A DNA stretch of 6,233 bases, taken from the NCBI GenBank assembly GCA_009783775.1, contig WRCT01000114.1, forward strand, positions 1 through 6,233, read 5' to 3'. Below, piece after piece: positions 1 to 6,233 of the stretch. Within the stretch, counting starts at the first letter, position 1. Each line of letters starts with the position of its first letter. The DNA comes from Clostridiales bacterium. GTDB taxonomy: Bacteria; Bacillota; Clostridia; Christensenellales; CAG-138. The position numbers were made by a program, and so were the translations under genes. A model generated the notes under the pieces. That model searched no databases and had not been told where the DNA came from. It saw only the letters and a list, made by a program, of their open reading frames with translations.

Positions 1-2
1 TC

Positions 3-34
3 AACTGGATTCAGCAGAAAACCCAAATCCAGTT
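3..34. repeat. 9-bp perfect inverted repeat near the window start
   Basis: AACTGGATT at 3-11 is the exact reverse complement of AATCCAGTT at 26-34, with a 14-nt loop. It would fold as a hairpin in RNA from either strand. No T-run follows it, so it is not a convincing intrinsic terminator. It may be the tail of a structure belonging to an upstream gene that lies outside the window. Confidence 0.45.
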
Positions 35-144
35 CGCTTCCAAGGTGCGCTCAGAGAATGGCCTCATCGCTTTTATCTTTGCTCGCCTCGCCTCCCTTGC
101 CTTTTTCTACTCGTGATTGGCATGAATAACTGTACATATGGGAA

Positions 145-241
145 AAAACTGCGTCGGGTCCCCGCCAAGTCCGCAACCCACCCCAACGAATCTTTGATTT
201 GTCGGGGACCCAGGGACTTGGATGGGTGAAAAAGCAGTTTT
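145..241 (+). other. Cluster of competing inverted repeats upstream of der (possible structured leader or palindromic repeat)
   Basis: Several exact complementary arms lie in 97 bases: AAAACTGC 145-152 with GCAGTTTT 234-241; GGGTCCCCG 156-164 with CGGGGACCC 203-211; CCAAGTCC 165-172 with GGACTTGG 214-221; and a local hairpin 181-192/196-207 with a TTT loop and one mismatch. The second and third pairs cross, so they cannot form together without a pseudoknot. The second pair also competes for 203-207 with the base of the local hairpin. Two alternative nested folds therefore exist, both closed by the outer 8-bp stem. There is no T-run that would make it a terminator, and I see no T-box or other known riboswitch signature. 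It could be an RNA switch, a protein-binding DNA site or a decayed mobile palindrome. Confidence 0.45.
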
Positions 242-249
242 ATCGCAAG

Positions 250-277
250 CTATTCACTATTCGCTATTCCTTATTGC
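250..277. repeat. 7-bp tandem repeat, four units
   Basis: CTATTCA, CTATTCG, CTATTCC and a degenerate TTATTGC follow one another without gaps. The last base of each unit varies. The repeat lies 44 bases before the der start. Its function is unknown, and replication slippage would explain its origin. Confidence 0.6.
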
Positions 278-320
278 TTGAACCAACCAAGCCATTTATT
301 ATAACGTAAGGAGCAAAAAA

Positions 321-1642
<1,322 letters not shown>

Positions 1643-1646
<4 letters not shown>

Positions 1647-2293
1647 CGACACCCGTATTCAACCCGCTCATCATAACGCTGGTGGCCGCGCTCGGCTATC
1701 TCTGCGGCAATCTCCAGACCTCGCTGCTGGTTTCTCGGCTGCGTTTTTCCGACGACGTGCGCAAGTACGGCAGCGGCAACGCGGGCGCGACGAATATGTT
1801 CCGCGTCTACGGGCGAATGTATGGGCTGGTGACCTTCGCGGGCGACGCGCTAAAGTGCATCGCCGCCACGATCCTCGGCTGGTGGCTGGGCGGGTTGCTG
1901 GGACTCGCGGACGATCCCCAACTGGCGGGCAAGCTGGGCGGCTATCTCGGCGGCTTTTGCGCCATTGTGGGGCATTGTTATCCCGCGCTGTTCAAGTTCC
2001 ACGGCGGCAAGGGCGCGGCCTCGTCCTATGCCTTCCTGTGGCTGATCTTCCCGCTGGGCGCGGCCATCGCAACCGTCGCGGCCGTGGTCGTCTATCTGCT
2101 CACAAAGCGCGTCTCGATGGTCTCCATCACAGGCGCCCTGCTCTTTGTGATCCTGTCTCTGCTCTTCGGCCAACCCTGGCCCTGGCTGCCGCTCACCGTG
2201 GCCGCCTGCGCGGCCTTGGTCCTATTGCGTCACATCCCCAACATCCGCCGCCTCATCACAGGTGAGGAAAAGGAGACAAAGCGCGACTCATAA
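1643..2293 (+). CDS. plsY: Acyl-phosphate:glycerol-3-phosphate acyltransferase PlsY
   Basis: PlsY is an integral membrane enzyme that transfers an acyl chain from acyl-phosphate (made by PlsX) to the sn-1 position of glycerol-3-phosphate. This gives lysophosphatidic acid, the first step of phospholipid synthesis in most Gram-positive bacteria. At 216 residues it matches the family. Hydrophobic segments lie at about 8-31, 72-89, 99-117, 128-153 and 157-198. The three conserved loops are visible: KYGSGNAGATN (41-51), the FAGDALK segment (65-71), and GHCYPALFKFHGGKGAA (110-126). The N-terminal segment reads GNLQTS where many homologues have GSIP. The start ATG is inside ATGA shared with the der stop, with an AAGGA at 1632-1636, so translation is probably coupled. 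In many Clostridia gpsA (glycerol-3-phosphate dehydrogenase) follows; here a helicase does instead. Confidence 0.96.
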
Positions 2294-2300
2294 TCGCGAA

Positions 2301-2327
2301 CCACACAAGCCACACAAACCACACAAT
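2301..2327. repeat. 9-bp tandem repeat, three units
   Basis: CCACACAAG, CCACACAAA and CCACACAAT are contiguous and differ only at the last base. They begin 8 bases after the plsY stop. No function is evident. The same last-base variability is seen in the 7-bp repeat upstream of der. Confidence 0.65.
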
Positions 2328-2404
2328 CATGACAATATCTGAAGCTCTTTTGGTTTCTTTGTCAAGGGGTTTTGCGGTATTCAAACGCATTGTGACAGCA
2401 ATTT

Positions 2405-2433
2405 TTGTAAACCCTTGCGATTCCATGTAGAAT
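2405..2433 (+). promoter_or_regulatory. Candidate sigma-70/SigA promoter for the helicase gene
   Basis: TTGTAA (2405-2410) and TAGAAT (2428-2433) are separated by 17 bp. The first matches 4 of 6 and the second 5 of 6 consensus bases. Transcription would begin near 2440, leaving a leader of about 40 nt with AAGGAG at 2471-2476. A second -10-like TACAAT at 2451-2456 has no good -35 partner. This suggests the helicase is transcribed separately from der-plsY, although I see no strong terminator between them. Confidence 0.4.
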
Positions 2434-2481
2434 CAAAAGCAGAAATGGTGTACAATAAGGGCAAACAATAAAGGAGCTCTC

Positions 2482-3732
2482 ATGCATTTTACAGAGTTGA
2501 ATCTGATAAGTCCCATACTGAAAGCGGTGGAACGGGAAGGATATGAACACCCGTCCCCGATTCAGTCAGAAGCAATCCCGCTGTTGCTGCGCGGCAGGGA
2601 TCTGCTCGGCTGCGCCCAGACGGGAACGGGAAAGACCGCGGCCTTTGCCATTCCGATTTTGCAAACACTGTATAAGCGCCGCGCGGACGGCAAGGCAAAG
2701 CATAGCCTGCGGGCGCTTGTCCTGACACCCACAAGGGAACTTGCGTCGCAGGTTGGTCAAAGCTTTCAGGATTACGGCCGTTATACCGGATTGAAAACCG
2801 CCGTCATCTTCGGCGGCGTGGGCCAGGAGCCGCAGGTCGCCGCGCTCCGTGCGGGCGTGGATATCCTGGTGGCGACCCCGGGCAGGCTCAACGATTTGAT
2901 CGGGCAAAAGCTGTGCGATCTGAGCGGCATTTGTATGTTCGTGTTGGACGAAGCCGACCGGATGCTGGATATGGGGTTCATCCATGATGTGAAAAAGGTG
3001 ATCGCGCTCTTGCCAAGGCAGCGTCAGACCATGCTGTTCTCCGCGACCATGCCAAAGGAAATCGCGGCCTTGGCGGACTCCATTCTCCGCGATCCCGTTA
3101 CGGTCGCGGTGACGCCTGTATCCTCGGCGGTGGAAATCATCACGCAGTTTGTTTATTTCGTGGACAAGGCGAACAAAGGGAAATTGCTGGTTGAACTGTT
3201 GCGTGATGAAAGCATCGTATCGGGGCTGGTGTTCTCCCGCACCAAGCACGGCGCGGACAGGATCTGCAAAATGCTGAGCCGGGCGGGCATATCAGCCGGC
3301 GCCATACACGGCGACAAATCGCAAGGCGCGCGGCAAAACGCGCTGTCGGGCTTCAAGTCGGGCAAAACGCGCATCCTGGTCGCCACCGATATCGCGGCGC
3401 GGGGCATTGACATTGACCAGTTGTCCCATGTGATCAACTTTGATTTACCGAACGAGCCCGAAACATACGTCCATCGCATCGGAAGAACCGGAAGGGCAGG
3501 GCTCGGCGGCATCGCGATCTCCTTCTGCAACTTTGATGAAAAGGCGTACTTAAAGGACATTCAAAAGCTGCTTGGCAAGGAAATTCCGGTGATAGAGGAG
3601 CACCCTTTTCCCATGCAGATCTTTGAACCCACAAAACCGCAGCCGCGCCCCGTCCTAACGCGTGCCGAGCGCGAAACCAGGGCAGCCAAACGCAACAGCA
3701 AACCGATGGCGCGGCAAAGGAATCGGCGCTAG
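2482..3732 (+). CDS. DEAD-box ATP-dependent RNA helicase, RhlE-type
   Basis: This is an ATP-dependent RNA helicase that unwinds short RNA duplexes. Bacterial members act in ribosome assembly, mRNA decay or cold adaptation. All motifs are present and intact: Q motif (F3 and PSPIQ 24-28), motif I AQTGTGKT (45-52), Ia PTRELASQ (83-90), Ib TPGRL (132-136), II DEAD (156-159), III SAT (187-189), IV LVFSRTK (249-255), V ATDIAARGID (301-310) and VI HRIGRTGRAG (331-340). The two RecA-like domains cover about 20-205 and 220-360. The remaining tail, about 50 residues, is short and ends strongly basic (RAAKRNSKP, RQRNRR), which suits non-specific RNA binding and resembles RhlE more than DbpA or CshA, whose tails are longer or carry distinct domains. 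The start has AAGGAG 5 bases upstream. The gene sits alone, between plsY and a tRNA fragment, and its codon use seems less GC-biased than der by eye. Confidence 0.95.
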   Translation: MHFTELNLISPILKAVEREGYEHPSPIQSEAIPLLLRGRDLLGCAQTGTGKTAAFAIPILQTLYKRRADGKAKHSLRALVLTPTRELASQVGQSFQDYGRYTGLKTAVIFGGVGQEPQVAALRAGVDILVATPGRLNDLIGQKLCDLSGICMFVLDEADRMLDMGFIHDVKKVIALLPRQRQTMLFSATMPKEIAALADSILRDPVTVAVTPVSSAVEIITQFVYFVDKANKGKLLVELLRDESIVSGLVFSRTKHGADRICKMLSRAGISAGAIHGDKSQGARQNALSGFKSGKTRILVATDIAARGIDIDQLSHVINFDLPNEPETYVHRIGRTGRAGLGGIAISFCNFDEKAYLKDIQKLLGKEIPVIEEHPFPMQIFEPTKPQPRPVLTRAERETRAAKRNSKPMARQRNRR

Positions 3733-3745
3733 CGCCCCATGGGAA

Positions 3746-3769
3746 GTTCGAATCCCTCTTGCTCCGCCA
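3746..3769 (+). tRNA. Orphan tRNA 3'-end fragment (probably tRNA-Ser), not a complete gene
   Basis: The 24 bases read as the 3' part of a tRNA: G53, T-loop TTCGAAT (3747-3753), 3' T-stem strand CCCTC (3754-3758), acceptor strand TTGCTCC (3759-3765), discriminator G (3766) and encoded CCA (3767-3769). G73 and the sequence fit bacterial tRNA-Ser. The bases before G53 (GGAA) do not pair with the 3' T-stem, and no matching acceptor 5' strand GGAGCAA is found upstream, where the helicase gene lies. It is therefore a remnant. Such 3' ends are typical attachment-site cores of tyrosine-recombinase elements, and this could be an att scar. Confidence 0.6.
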
Positions 3770-3781
3770 AGTGCCTTGAAA

Positions 3782-3842
3782 GTGACTGTGGGGACGGTTC
3801 TCTGTGTCGCCGCAGTGACATGACGAACCGTCCCCCTGTCAC
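3782..3842. repeat. REP/MITE-like palindromic element with GGGGACGGTTC arms
   Basis: GGGGACGGTTC (3790-3800) is an exact reverse complement of GAACCGTCCCC (3825-3835). The stem resumes outside a small internal loop with GTGAC (3782-3786) and GTCAC (3838-3842). A short inner pairing, TGTC 3805-3808 with GACA 3817-3820, lies in the loop. From memory, unverified here, very similar GGGGACGGTTCT palindromes are dispersed in Clostridia and often lie beside IS200/REP-associated tyrosine transposases. No transposase is present in this window, so this would be a non-autonomous copy. It begins 12 bases after the tRNA fragment. Confidence 0.6.
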
Positions 3843-3852
3843 GCTGATGATA

Positions 3853-3884
3853 GCAAAAAACGACCCGATCGGGTCGCTTTTTGC
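3853..3884. terminator. Bidirectional Rho-independent terminator between convergent genes
   Basis: The core CGACCCGATCGGGTCG (3861-3876) is a perfect 16-nt palindrome. It is flanked by GCAAAAA (3853-3859) and TTTTTGC (3878-3884), which extend the pairing past one A/C mismatch. On the plus strand the stem is followed by five T; on the minus strand by six. It therefore fits termination of both the helicase transcript (+) and the LCP gene (-), whose stop codon is only about 8 bases away at 3893-3895. Confidence 0.9.
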
Positions 3885-3892
3885 AGTAAATC

Positions 3893-5704
3893 CTAGTTGA
3901 AGTTCACCTTCACCTGGTTAAAGCCCGTATCATAATACTTGTAGGCCCAGGGGGAATTGCTGGCGGCGACGGCGTTTGTGTAGCTGGGGGTTTGGATATT
4001 ACCCGCTGTGTACTTAAACTCCTTCGCCACCGCGATGGCTTTCTGCTGCAACTCGCCTAATTTGATCAAACTGGGGTGCTTGGTATTGCGCACCGAATCA
4101 TACAGCGTGCGCAGGTCCTTCACCATCTGGCGCTGCGCGGGCGTATACTGCCGTGTGCCTGCTGCGGGCGCGAACAACCGGGTGCTCGGGAAATCAAACG
4201 ACTCCGTGCTATCCCCCGGCGGCGCGGTTGGCGGGTCGGTGGGCGGATTGGTGACAGGGGCCGGTGTGGCGCCGGCCGGCGTCGGCGTCACCGCAGGCGT
4301 GGCCGAGGCAGAAGGCGAGGGGGAAGGGGAGAACTCCGGCAATTTGTCATCCTCGTCAAGCAGCTTTTGCACATGGTCCAAGACCTTTTTCGTGTTTTCG
4401 ACATATCGGGGCTTTAGCATATCCGCCCATTCCGTCTCCGCGCCGGAGACCGAATAGCCGTTGTATTGATCCGCGTCAATGCCGTAGACTTTTTTGATGA
4501 TATTCACGCGGTTCTTCTGATCGGTAAGGCAGAAATTCCAGTGGAAGATATTGCGTGCGGCGCCGCCCATGGAGTGCATACCGATATTGCCGTCGGAAAG
4601 ATAACGGTAGGCAAAGAGCGCCAGGGCCGCCGTCTGCTCCGTCGTCACGTTCGTATACAGCTGGCTGTTGCCCTCCTCGTCCATAAAGGCGCGCATCAGC
4701 TCGGGCAGCTTAAAAATCGTGCCCGCGCTCTTCATATGGTCCAGGATCGCGACCATCATGCGGCGCTGCCTGTCGGCGCGCGCCTGGTCGCCCGTGGGCA
4801 AAGAGCCATGGCCCGGCTTGCGCACGCGTACATAGTCCAGCACGGCCTGCCCGTCCATCCACTGCTCACCGGCCTGATAATAACGCCCGCCGTTGTCGAA
4901 CTTGCCCTCCACGTCGTACCAGATCGGCCCGACGGCGTCCACTACTTTCTTGAAGGAGGGCATGGTCACCGCGTAATAATAGTCGATTTTAATGCCGGTT
5001 TTCGGCGCGCCCAGCATCCACTCGGCGGTGTCGCAGACCTTGCGGAAGGGGCCCTCATTGTTCAGTTCGGGGAAGAAACCGAACTTGTCGTTTTCATTCC
5101 TGCCGCAGTTTAAGGACGCGTTCATCTTGTAGATGCCTTTCACGCCGGGAATTTTCGCGTAGGTGTCGCGCGGGAAGGAGATCAGGTCCGCGCGGTTTTC
5201 CTTCAGATTGACCGCCAGCACCATCATCACGTCCGAGTGGAAGGCGTTGCCGTCCTTGCCGCGCATTTCGCCCGTGTAGCGGATCTCTTCATAGTCCACG
5301 CCGATCAGCATGATATTGATGAAATCGCCGCTGACGATCGAGTTGTCGCTCTGCTCTTCCAAAGCCAAAACAGGGTCTATTGTCGGCGGTGGGGGCGTCT
5401 CCCCGGGCGCCAGGGTCTGATCCGGATGGCGGGTGGCGCCGGGCTCTAACGGCGCGGGCGTATGTTGAAAGACCACGTCGGGGTTGGTCAGCCGGCCGAT
5501 CGCGCTGCCCACAAAAATGCCCAGCACGATCACAACCACGGCCACAATGCCAACGACCAAAAAGGCGGTGCGCCTTTTCTGCGCGGCGGTTTTTACCTGT
5601 TTGGATTTTTTCGCGCCCTTACCGGACTTTAACGCGGACTTGCCGCGCTTTGAAAACTGTTCCGCGTTTACGCTCTCTATTTTCTGACCGTCATTTTTCT
5701 TCAT
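3893..5704 (-). CDS. LytR-CpsA-Psr (LCP) family protein, cell-wall glycopolymer ligase type
   Basis: LCP proteins transfer undecaprenyl-linked glycopolymers (teichoic acids, capsule or similar) onto peptidoglycan at the outer membrane face. The 603-residue protein has a Lys/Arg-rich cytosolic tail (1-45), one transmembrane helix (about 47-70) and a Pro-rich spacer (79-113). The LCP catalytic domain spans about 127-325 with NIMLIGVD (130-137), HSDVMMVLAVN (156-166), SFPRDTY (176-182), YKMNASLNCG (192-201), a VGPIWYDVE segment (258-266), LDYVRVRKPG (289-298) and GDQARADRQRR (305-315). The Arg/Asp-rich residues of these blocks match those that bind lipid pyrophosphate in the family. After about 455 comes a Ser/Pro/Thr/Ala linker (459-500), then roughly 100 residues I do not recognise. 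It is longer than typical LCP proteins (300-450). Purine-rich GGAAAAGGG lies just upstream of the ATG. It is transcribed divergently from a glycosyltransferase, consistent with an envelope-polymer role. The exact polymer is unknown. Confidence 0.92.
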   Translation of the reverse strand: MKKNDGQKIESVNAEQFSKRGKSALKSGKGAKKSKQVKTAAQKRRTAFLVVGIVAVVVIVLGIFVGSAIGRLTNPDVVFQHTPAPLEPGATRHPDQTLAPGETPPPPTIDPVLALEEQSDNSIVSGDFINIMLIGVDYEEIRYTGEMRGKDGNAFHSDVMMVLAVNLKENRADLISFPRDTYAKIPGVKGIYKMNASLNCGRNENDKFGFFPELNNEGPFRKVCDTAEWMLGAPKTGIKIDYYYAVTMPSFKKVVDAVGPIWYDVEGKFDNGGRYYQAGEQWMDGQAVLDYVRVRKPGHGSLPTGDQARADRQRRMMVAILDHMKSAGTIFKLPELMRAFMDEEGNSQLYTNVTTEQTAALALFAYRYLSDGNIGMHSMGGAARNIFHWNFCLTDQKNRVNIIKKVYGIDADQYNGYSVSGAETEWADMLKPRYVENTKKVLDHVQKLLDEDDKLPEFSPSPSPSASATPAVTPTPAGATPAPVTNPPTDPPTAPPGDSTESFDFPSTRLFAPAAGTRQYTPAQRQMVKDLRTLYDSVRNTKHPSLIKLGELQQKAIAVAKEFKYTAGNIQTPSYTNAVAASNSPWAYKYYDTGFNQVKVNFN

Positions 5705-5804
5705 AAAAAACCCTTTTCCTCTTTATTTTGACACCCCCATCAATTAAGACGCGGCAAAACGCAATATCGTTCCATTATTTATATGCGGATATTATTACAA
5801 AATA

Positions 5805-5833
5805 ATTCTAAACCATTGCCGGACATTTGACTA
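5805..5833 (-). promoter_or_regulatory. Candidate promoter for the LCP gene
   Basis: On the minus strand TAGTCA (5828-5833) and TAGAAT (5805-5810) are separated by 17 bp. They match 4 of 6 and 5 of 6 SigA consensus bases. Transcription would start near 5798, giving a leader of roughly 90 nt. The region 5740-5880 is AT-rich and contains other weak boxes (for example TATACT at 5835-5840 on the same strand), so the choice is tentative. Confidence 0.3.
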
Positions 5834-5914
5834 GAGTATATTCGAGATATTACAAACAATTCACAAATGGGAGACGTCTTTGTTGCGATTTGTGTTTTCC
5901 TTTTTGTGGTTCTA

Positions 5915-5923
5915 TGTTATAAT
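5915..5923 (+). promoter_or_regulatory. Extended -10 promoter for the glycosyltransferase gene
   Basis: TGTTATAAT contains a perfect TATAAT (5918-5923) preceded by the TGn extension (5915-5917). The -35 position at 17 bp (TTTTCC, 5895-5900) is weak, which is typical of extended -10 promoters. The start site would be near 5930, about 38 nt before the ATG at 5968. Confidence 0.6.
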
Positions 5924-5925
5924 CA

Positions 5926-5954
5926 GTTACAAGTTTTTGGTTGCAGGTTACAAG
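5926..5954 (+). repeat. Direct repeat GTTACAAG, 21 bp apart, at the glycosyltransferase transcription start
   Basis: GTTACAAG occurs at 5926-5933 and again at 5947-5954, with a related GGTTGCAG at 5939-5946 between them. The 21-bp offset is about two helical turns and the first copy overlaps the predicted start site. It could be an operator for a dimeric repressor or merely a local duplication. Confidence 0.4.
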
Positions 5955-5967
5955 ACGAGGAGAAGTT

Positions 5968-6233
5968 ATGATAGTAGTTATTCCCGCCTACCAGCCCGAC
6001 GAAAAGTTGGAGAAGCTGGTACGCGAGATCAAAGCGCAGACGGATTACAGTGTCATTGTGGTCAACGACGGCAGCGCAGAGGACTGTCTGCCGCTCTTTG
6101 CCGCGCTGGAAGATTGCGCCACCGTGCTGCACCAGTACCCAAACAAGGGCAAGGGCGCGGCGATGAAAGCCGCCTTCGCCTACGCCGCCGAGCATTTTCC
6201 CGAGGACGAAGGCATTGTCACCGCCGACGCGGA
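5968..6233 (+). CDS. Glycosyltransferase family 2, N-terminal part (cut by window end)
   Basis: Eighty-eight codons of an uninterrupted reading frame are visible before the window ends. They encode the nucleotide-sugar-binding half of a GT-A fold glycosyltransferase: VVIPAYQPDEKL (3-14), VIVVNDGS (29-36), NKGKGAAMKAAF (59-70) and IVTADAD (83-89, where the last D is inferred from the two bases GA), the beginning of the DxD-like metal site. There is no signal peptide, so this domain is cytosolic. GAGGAG at 5957-5962 lies 5 bases before the ATG, downstream of an extended -10 promoter. Known relatives with this start include polyprenyl-phosphate sugar transferases and GT2 proteins fused to a C-terminal GtrA membrane domain. 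Which type this is cannot be told from the fragment. The divergent LCP gene supports a role in envelope polysaccharide or lipid-linked sugar synthesis. Confidence 0.88.
   Translation, partial: MIVVIPAYQPDEKLEKLVREIKAQTDYSVIVVNDGSAEDCLPLFAALEDCATVLHQYPNKGKGAAMKAAFAYAAEHFPEDEGIVTADA

Larger units (their letters stand above)
1..320. other. Intergenic region upstream of der, no supported gene
   Basis: No coding sequence is supported here. The first ~110 bases are open in all three forward frames (stops at 127-129 in frame 1, about 228 in frame 2, 114-116 in frame 3). The frame 3 tail is the most protein-like, but I do not recognise it and cannot call a truncated upstream gene. From 61 to 115 the top strand is pyrimidine-rich. 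From 145 to 241 there is a cluster of inverted repeats, and from 250 to 277 a 7-bp tandem repeat, both described separately. The der ribosome-binding site TAAGGAG is at 307-313. The only promoter-like boxes near the gene (TTGCTT 274-279 / TATTAT 297-302, or TTGAAC 278-283 / TATAAC 300-305) would start the transcript within the Shine-Dalgarno, so the real der promoter is probably farther upstream. Confidence 0.6.

Noticed and set aside
1..129. Possible C-terminal end of an upstream gene
   Set aside because: All three forward frames are open at the window edge, none gives a recognisable protein tail, and the sequence contains a hairpin. There is not enough to choose a frame.
145..241. T-box or other known riboswitch upstream of der
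   Set aside because: No T-box antiterminator sequence, specifier-loop arrangement or terminator T-run is visible, and der is not a usual T-box target.
274..305. Promoter boxes TTGCTT/TATTAT or TTGAAC/TATAAC just before der
   Set aside because: Spacing is acceptable, but transcription would start at about 308-312, within the Shine-Dalgarno sequence, leaving no usable ribosome-binding site.
2330..2364. Terminator after plsY from TGACAA / TTGTCA
   Set aside because: The arms are only 6 bp and AT-rich with a long loop, and no T-run follows, so termination here is not supported.
2566..3249. Minus-strand open frame opposite the helicase
   Set aside because: The helicase on the plus strand has every family motif. 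The antisense product has no recognisable domain.
3660..3769. A complete tRNA gene overlapping the helicase end
   Set aside because: No 5' acceptor strand GGAGCAA, D-arm or anticodon arm is found upstream, and the 5' T-stem strand does not pair. Only the 3' end is present.
4466..5113. Plus-strand open frame (215 codons) opposite the LCP gene
   Set aside because: It is the shadow of a well-supported LCP coding sequence. Its translation is His/Val/Ala-rich without motifs.
5923..6195. Minus-strand open frame of 90 codons over the glycosyltransferase start
   Set aside because: It is antisense to the conserved GT2 N-terminus and runs into its promoter region.

Overview
The window looks like chromosomal DNA from a GC-rich member of the Clostridia (Bacillota). 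This is inferred from the der-plsY gene pair, strong Shine-Dalgarno sites, a LytR-CpsA-Psr (LCP) cell-wall protein and compact intergenic regions. I cannot place it more precisely, and nothing here identifies a named species.

Layout: (1) 1-320 is non-coding as far as I can tell. It holds a 9-bp inverted repeat, a segment with several mutually competing inverted repeats, and a short 7-bp tandem repeat. (2) 321-2293 (+) is a two-gene operon: der, a ribosome-assembly GTPase, overlaps by 4 bases with plsY, the acyl-phosphate glycerol-3-phosphate acyltransferase. (3) 2294-3732 (+) is a short intergenic stretch with its own promoter candidate, then a DEAD-box RNA helicase of RhlE type. (4) 3733-3892 is a dense junction. 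It contains an orphan 24-nt tRNA 3' end (probably tRNA-Ser), a GGGGACGGTTC palindromic REP/MITE-like element, and a bidirectional intrinsic terminator between convergent genes. (5) 3893-5704 (-) is a large LCP-family membrane protein with Pro/Ser/Thr linkers and an extra C-terminal region. (6) 5705-5967 is an AT-rich divergent promoter region. (7) 5968-6233 (+) is the start of a family 2 glycosyltransferase cut by the window end.

The genes fall into three themes: ribosome and RNA maintenance (der, helicase), membrane phospholipid initiation (plsY), and cell-envelope glycopolymer chemistry (the LCP protein and the divergent glycosyltransferase). All complete genes look intact. No CRISPR array, phage module, defence system or complete insertion sequence is visible. 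The most unusual material is non-coding: the tRNA fragment with the adjacent palindrome, and the competing inverted repeats upstream of der. The tRNA fragment raises the possibility that the helicase segment was inserted between plsY and its usual downstream neighbours, but this is inference.
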